From Verrucomicrobiota bacterium (lineage in GTDB: Bacteria > Verrucomicrobiota > Verrucomicrobiia > Opitutales > Puniceicoccaceae), in the NCBI GenBank assembly GCA_038744685.1, contig JBCDMB010000012.1, positions 1-64,000 on the forward strand: DNA of 64,000 nucleotides, given 5' to 3'. Below, piece by piece: positions 60,746 to 64,000 of the stretch; position 1 is the first letter of the stretch, and each line of letters opens with the position of its first letter. The position numbers were made by a program, and so were the translations under genes. Below the pieces are notes generated by a model, which saw nothing but the letters and a program-made list of their open reading frames with translations, did not search any database and was not told where the DNA came from.

Positions 60746-62504
60746 GATTGAAAAATAGTGTTTTCAGGGCTTCGATGTCGTGACGCCGGACGAACTCGAG
60801 GAAACTCTCACCTCTCTCGCGACCGGCCATGTATCGCTCCAACATATACTCGATGACATCCGGCAACTCGTCCCCAGGTATTCCGTTGTGAAGTTCCCGG
60901 GCAATACCCTGTTCGTTATCCACTCCACCTCCGATGACCATATTGTATCCTTCAACGGATTCACCGTCCCGCTTCACCGGCGTAGCGACGAGGCCGATAT
61001 CACCAATGTAATGTTGAGCACAAGAGTTAGGGCATCCGGTCAGGTGAATGTTGATCGGTTGGTCCAATGAAATCTCACCGGAAAGTCTTTCGCTTATCTT
61101 CATGGCATGGCCCTTGGTGTCTGCCGAGGAAAACCTACAGCCCCGATTTCCCGTGCAGGCTACCAAGCCTCCTGTAACAAAGTTAGCCGTATATTCCAGC
61201 TGGAGCGCCTTAATCTCCCCCTTCACCGTTTCCAAATCGGCATCGGAGATGTGGGGCAGAATAACGTTCTGCCATACGGTCAGTCGAATATCTCCCGTCC
61301 CGTAGCGTCGTGAGATTTTCGCGAGTCCTCTCATTTGCTCTGGAGTCAGGAAACCAACTGGAACGACCACGCCGATGTAGTTCAGACCTTTTTGCTTTTG
61401 AGGGTGCACTCCCAGGTAACCGTGACGGACAATTTCGAATCTCGGCTCACACTCGTCGAACGGTAAGCAGCCCATCGTGAAGGCGAGTTTCTTCTGCGTC
61501 TCCTCGAGAAACTTTTCGACACCCCAATCATCAATTAAATACTTCAGACGCGCCTTTTTACGGTTCGTGCGACAACCGTGCTCTACAAAAACTCGAACCA
61601 TTGCCGCAGCGACAGGAACACACTCATCGGGCCTGAGCAGCAAACCGCAGTCGCTGGCAAACTGCCTGTGCCCTGTGATTCCACACAGCTGAACTCGGAA
61701 ATATACCCCGGGATCGACACCGTGCCCCTCTCCGACCCGAACCGCGAGAAAGCCAATATCGTTTGTATCCGCGCAGACACTAATCGAACCTCCACCGTCA
61801 AAAGAAATGTTAAACTTCCGCGGAAGATCATACATTTCCCGGGTGTTCAGGATATACGTATGCATGTTTCTCGCGAGGGGGAGGACATCGTACACTTCGT
61901 TTGGATCGAAACCGGCAGTCGGCGAAGCGGTAACGTTACGAAGATTGTCTGCTCCAGAGCCTTTCGAGGTGAGTCCGAGGTCAGCCAAGTGAAGTAAAAC
62001 CTTCATTGAATCCTTCGGCATGATCTCACGGATTTGAAAGTTACCCCGGGTCGTCACATGAGCATATTGACCTCCCCATTTTTCCGCGATCTCCGCAAGG
62101 CCTTCCATCTGGTGAGCCAGTAAGGCGCAGCCCGCAATTCGGCAGCGAAGCATCAGGGAGTCCTGTGCCGGCTTCACGTAGAAGAGGCCGTGAAACTTCC
62201 AGCGAAAGACATCGCCACCCTCGGGAAACTTGTCCTGTTCGGCGTGCTCCCAGATTTTGTCGAAAACATCCAGACCATGTTCCTCGTGCTTGATCTTCTC
62301 CTCCTTGCAAAGGTCTTCGATGGGAACTCCATAGACCTCCTCGAGCTTGTTCCCGGTTACGGACTCTCCAGCATTATTCGTGATCCGACCGTCTGCGGTT
62401 TCTCCGAGAAAAGAACTGCCCGCCCTCTGAGCGACTCCGGAAAAGAATCCCTCAAGATAGTTTTTCTGCTCACGGGAAAAACCGGTCTGATTCGGAATAT
62501 TCAT
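60732..62504 (-). CDS. nirA: siroheme nitrite (or sulfite) reductase, NirA type
   Basis: A 590-residue protein. The siroheme/[4Fe-4S] ligands are CTGNRGC and GCPNSC (C-x5-C and C-x3-C) in the C-terminal half. N-terminal [13 protein letters not shown] and [20 protein letters not shown] are the nitrite/sulfite reductase repeats. An extra N-terminal tag, [20 protein letters not shown], precedes the catalytic fold. It reduces nitrite to ammonium using six electrons, fed by the adjacent flavoprotein. The nitrate reductase gene upstream favours nitrite over sulfite. Confidence 0.9.
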   Translation of the reverse strand: MNIPNQTGFSREQKNYLEGFFSGVAQRAGSSFLGETADGRITNNAGESVTGNKLEEVYGVPIEDLCKEEKIKHEEHGLDVFDKIWEHAEQDKFPEGGDVFRWKFHGLFYVKPAQDSLMLRCRIAGCALLAHQMEGLAEIAEKWGGQYAHVTTRGNFQIREIMPKDSMKVLLHLADLGLTSKGSGADNLRNVTASPTAGFDPNEVYDVLPLARNMHTYILNTREMYDLPRKFNISFDGGGSISVCADTNDIGFLAVRVGEGHGVDPGVYFRVQLCGITGHRQFASDCGLLLRPDECVPVAAAMVRVFVEHGCRTNRKKARLKYLIDDWGVEKFLEETQKKLAFTMGCLPFDECEPRFEIVRHGYLGVHPQKQKGLNYIGVVVPVGFLTPEQMRGLAKISRRYGTGDIRLTVWQNVILPHISDADLETVKGEIKALQLEYTANFVTGGLVACTGNRGCRFSSADTKGHAMKISERLSGEISLDQPINIHLTGCPNSCAQHYIGDIGLVATPVKRDGESVEGYNMVIGGGVDNEQGIARELHNGIPGDELPDVIEYMLERYMAGRERGESFLEFVRRHDIEALKTLFFNHATV

Positions 62505-62507
62505 ACC

Positions 62508-62753
62508 CTACCCAACATCGCCTGTTCTTGTTTCGTCCTCAGGCTCGTCTTGCTTAGGTCCGACTGACTCCTCAGCCTCCGTTGATACCCGATACTTTGG
62601 ATCGAGTTGGGAGCTACGAATTTGAAAAGAGGGATTGGCTGACCGCAATGCCGCCCCGGTAAAGAAAGCCTGAAGATACTCTTTCTGTTCGGAAGAAAAC
62701 TCCTCTCCCTCAAAGTGCTCCGTTGGCTTCTTCATGGTTAGTTCAGAGATCAT
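62508..62753 (-). CDS. small protein sharing the N-terminal tag of the reductases
   Basis: 81 residues from ATG 62753 (overlapping the nasA stop) or 75 from ATG 62735. It contains FSSEQKEYLQAFFTGAALRS, nearly the same motif as at the start of NirA and of the diflavin reductase, followed only by an acidic, probably disordered tail. Too short to be an enzyme. It may be an assembly or adaptor protein for the nitrate/nitrite complex, or the remnant of a duplicated gene. Confidence 0.6.
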   Translation of the reverse strand: MISELTMKKPTEHFEGEEFSSEQKEYLQAFFTGAALRSANPSFQIRSSQLDPKYRVSTEAEESVGPKQDEPEDETRTGDVG

Positions 62754-64000
62754 TTCTCGTCTCCTTATCAGTTTCTGAATCGGATGGTTTGTGCAGGAGA
62801 AAACGTAGGTTGGCCCTAGCCATCTCAAAACCTTCCTCGTAAAGATCCGGTCGATCTTCGCCGTGCTGCAAGGCCTCTCCCAAACCGCCTCCCTTGGACT
62901 CCACTTTTATGGAGACGGAAGCAGACTTCAGGGCTGGCTGTTTGGATAGAGGATCCGCTTCTTCGATCGTGGAGGCATTGACCGAGAACTTTTCCCCGAA
63001 TGCCTGGTTCCAATGAATGGGCGCGAAGCAATGCCCGGGAAGAACCTCTTTCGAAAGCTTCGCCGTAATCCGAAAATCGCCGCTCTCAGACGTCACCGCA
63101 AGAAGATCGTTGTCTTCAACTCCCAGTCGTTTCGCGTCCGAGGGATGAATTTCCAGATGAGGAGCTGGGTTCAGCTCATTCAACTTTCTGACCCTCCCGG
63201 TTTTCGTCAGCGTGTGCCATTGATGGGGATACCTACCGGTGTTGAGGATGAGGCTCTCTTCGAGAGCGGATTCTCCTTTAGGCTCGTAGGGAGTTTCTAC
63301 GAATCGGGCCTTTCCTGACTCTGTGGCGAAACGTATCCGATCCGAAGCTACTCCCGAAAGAGACTTCGCCTCCTTCGGGTGCCATCCGTAGCGCTTTGAA
63401 ATCCCTCCGTGACTTGCCTCAAAGCAGGGCCATTGAACTGCACCTTTCGCCAATAAATCGTAATCGACTCCATCAAGGACATACCGGGTCCGCTCGTTGC
63501 GAAACCGTTTCACTTCTTCGAAGACATCGGATGCCTTACCGAATCCGAAGCCGGGGTAGCCCATCCGACTCGCAACGCTACAAACAAGCTCCCAATCCGG
63601 CCGGGCATCACCCGGTGGATCCACTGCTTTTTGCATGAGAGTGATGCGACGTTCCGAGTTGACCATCGTTCCTTCGGCCTCTGCCCAGAGAGCGCCGGGA
63701 AAAAGGAAGTGAGCGTATTCGGAAGTCTCATTCCCCTCGTAAACGTCCTGCACGATTAGACAATCCACTTCCTTGAGTGCTTGGACGACCTGGCCGTTTT
63801 TCGGCATCGAGGCAACTGGGTTCGTGCCAATCACCCAAAGCGCACGGATCTTTCCCGCTTTCACCCGTTTAAACATCTCTACTGCATCGGGTCCCGGTTT
63901 AGCCTGAATCTTTTCGGAGGGAACTCCCCAAACCGAGGAGACAAACTCGCGGTCGGCACTTTCGGTGACTGTCCTCTGGCCCGGAAGACCTGCAGCAAGA
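62743..64000 (-). CDS. nasA: assimilatory nitrate reductase catalytic subunit, C-terminal part (partial)
   Basis: The frame is open to the right edge (419 codons visible). GLPGQRTV and KPGPDAVEMF at the upstream end, ALWVIGTNPVASMP, YAHFLFPGALWAEAEGTMVNSERRI and LNTGRYPHQWHTLTKTGR are conserved in NasA/NarB molybdopterin oxidoreductases. The C-terminal GHCFAPIHWNQAFG belongs to the molybdopterin-dinucleotide-binding domain. It reduces nitrate to nitrite for the NirA enzyme downstream. The N-terminal [4Fe-4S] domain lies beyond the window. Confidence 0.94.
   Translation of the reverse strand, partial: LAAGLPGQRTVTESADREFVSSVWGVPSEKIQAKPGPDAVEMFKRVKAGKIRALWVIGTNPVASMPKNGQVVQALKEVDCLIVQDVYEGNETSEYAHFLFPGALWAEAEGTMVNSERRITLMQKAVDPPGDARPDWELVCSVASRMGYPGFGFGKASDVFEEVKRFRNERTRYVLDGVDYDLLAKGAVQWPCFEASHGGISKRYGWHPKEAKSLSGVASDRIRFATESGKARFVETPYEPKGESALEESLILNTGRYPHQWHTLTKTGRVRKLNELNPAPHLEIHPSDAKRLGVEDNDLLAVTSESGDFRITAKLSKEVLPGHCFAPIHWNQAFGEKFSVNASTIEEADPLSKQPALKSASVSIKVESKGGGLGEALQHGEDRPDLYEEGFEMARANLRFLLHKPSDSETDKETRNDL

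Overview
The window looks like chromosome from a member of the Verrucomicrobiota, probably an Opitutae/Puniceicoccales-type bacterium. The reasons are three short exported proteins ending in VPEP/IPEP plus a hydrophobic stretch plus Arg-rich tail (PEP-CTERM), a secreted protein with an SHD1-like domain, and a complete methylmalonyl-CoA route to propionate. No rRNA, tRNA or CRISPR array was seen. This is an identification from gene content only.

Layout. 1-5.1 kb (minus): methylmalonyl-CoA mutase small and large subunits, a GxxExxY gene, and the N-terminus of the mutase chaperone GTPase MeaB cut by the window edge. 5.2-10.9 kb (plus, divergent): methylmalonyl-CoA epimerase, the subunits of a sodium-pumping carboxylase/decarboxylase and a succinyl-CoA:carboxylate CoA-transferase. 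Together these interconvert succinyl-CoA and propionyl-CoA and couple decarboxylation to Na+ export. 11-13.8 kb: a metal-ABC permease, two RNA methyltransferases and an SGNH hydrolase. 14-16.7 kb: a tandem pair of related PEP-CTERM genes in a duplicated, gene-poor stretch. 16.7-23.5 kb: a translationally coupled TonB2-type energy-transduction operon (two exported proteins, DUF3450-like, TtpC-like, ExbB, ExbD, TonB, TPR protein), then an O-antigen-ligase-like protein.

25.6-33.9 kb (plus) is a tightly overlapping eight-gene operon: a tandem GTP-cyclohydrolase-II-like protein, SIS protein, FAH-family protein, amidase, amidohydrolase, two creatininase-like proteins and an SBF-type transporter. 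It converges on a minus-strand operon (33.9-36.6 kb) of a purine-type phosphoribosyltransferase, a formamidase-like protein, DUF3891 and RidA. This reads like an undescribed pathway that opens and strips a nitrogen heterocycle. The substrate is unknown.

37-53.3 kb is an accessory region of about 22 small genes, all on the minus strand except one: acetyltransferases, methyltransferases, SdpI, PhyH, HD, VOC, SMI1/KNR4, HxlR/cupin and unknown proteins. Several genes are separated by 54-103 bp imperfect palindromes bounded by AAC...GTT that fill the gap between one stop and the next start. This is the layout of an integron cassette array, but no integrase is present. The region also holds three of four copies of a 276-315 bp transposon-like element with 26 bp terminal inverted repeats and an apparent 2 bp target duplication, and several copies of a second mosaic repeat.

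53.4-64 kb (minus): an ATP-grasp-like gene coupled to prfB (with its programmed +1 frameshift), a ThiF/MoeB-rhodanese protein, the fourth element copy, a porin, and a nitrate-assimilation operon (NasA, small protein, siroheme nitrite reductase, CysJ-type flavoprotein) that runs off the right edge.
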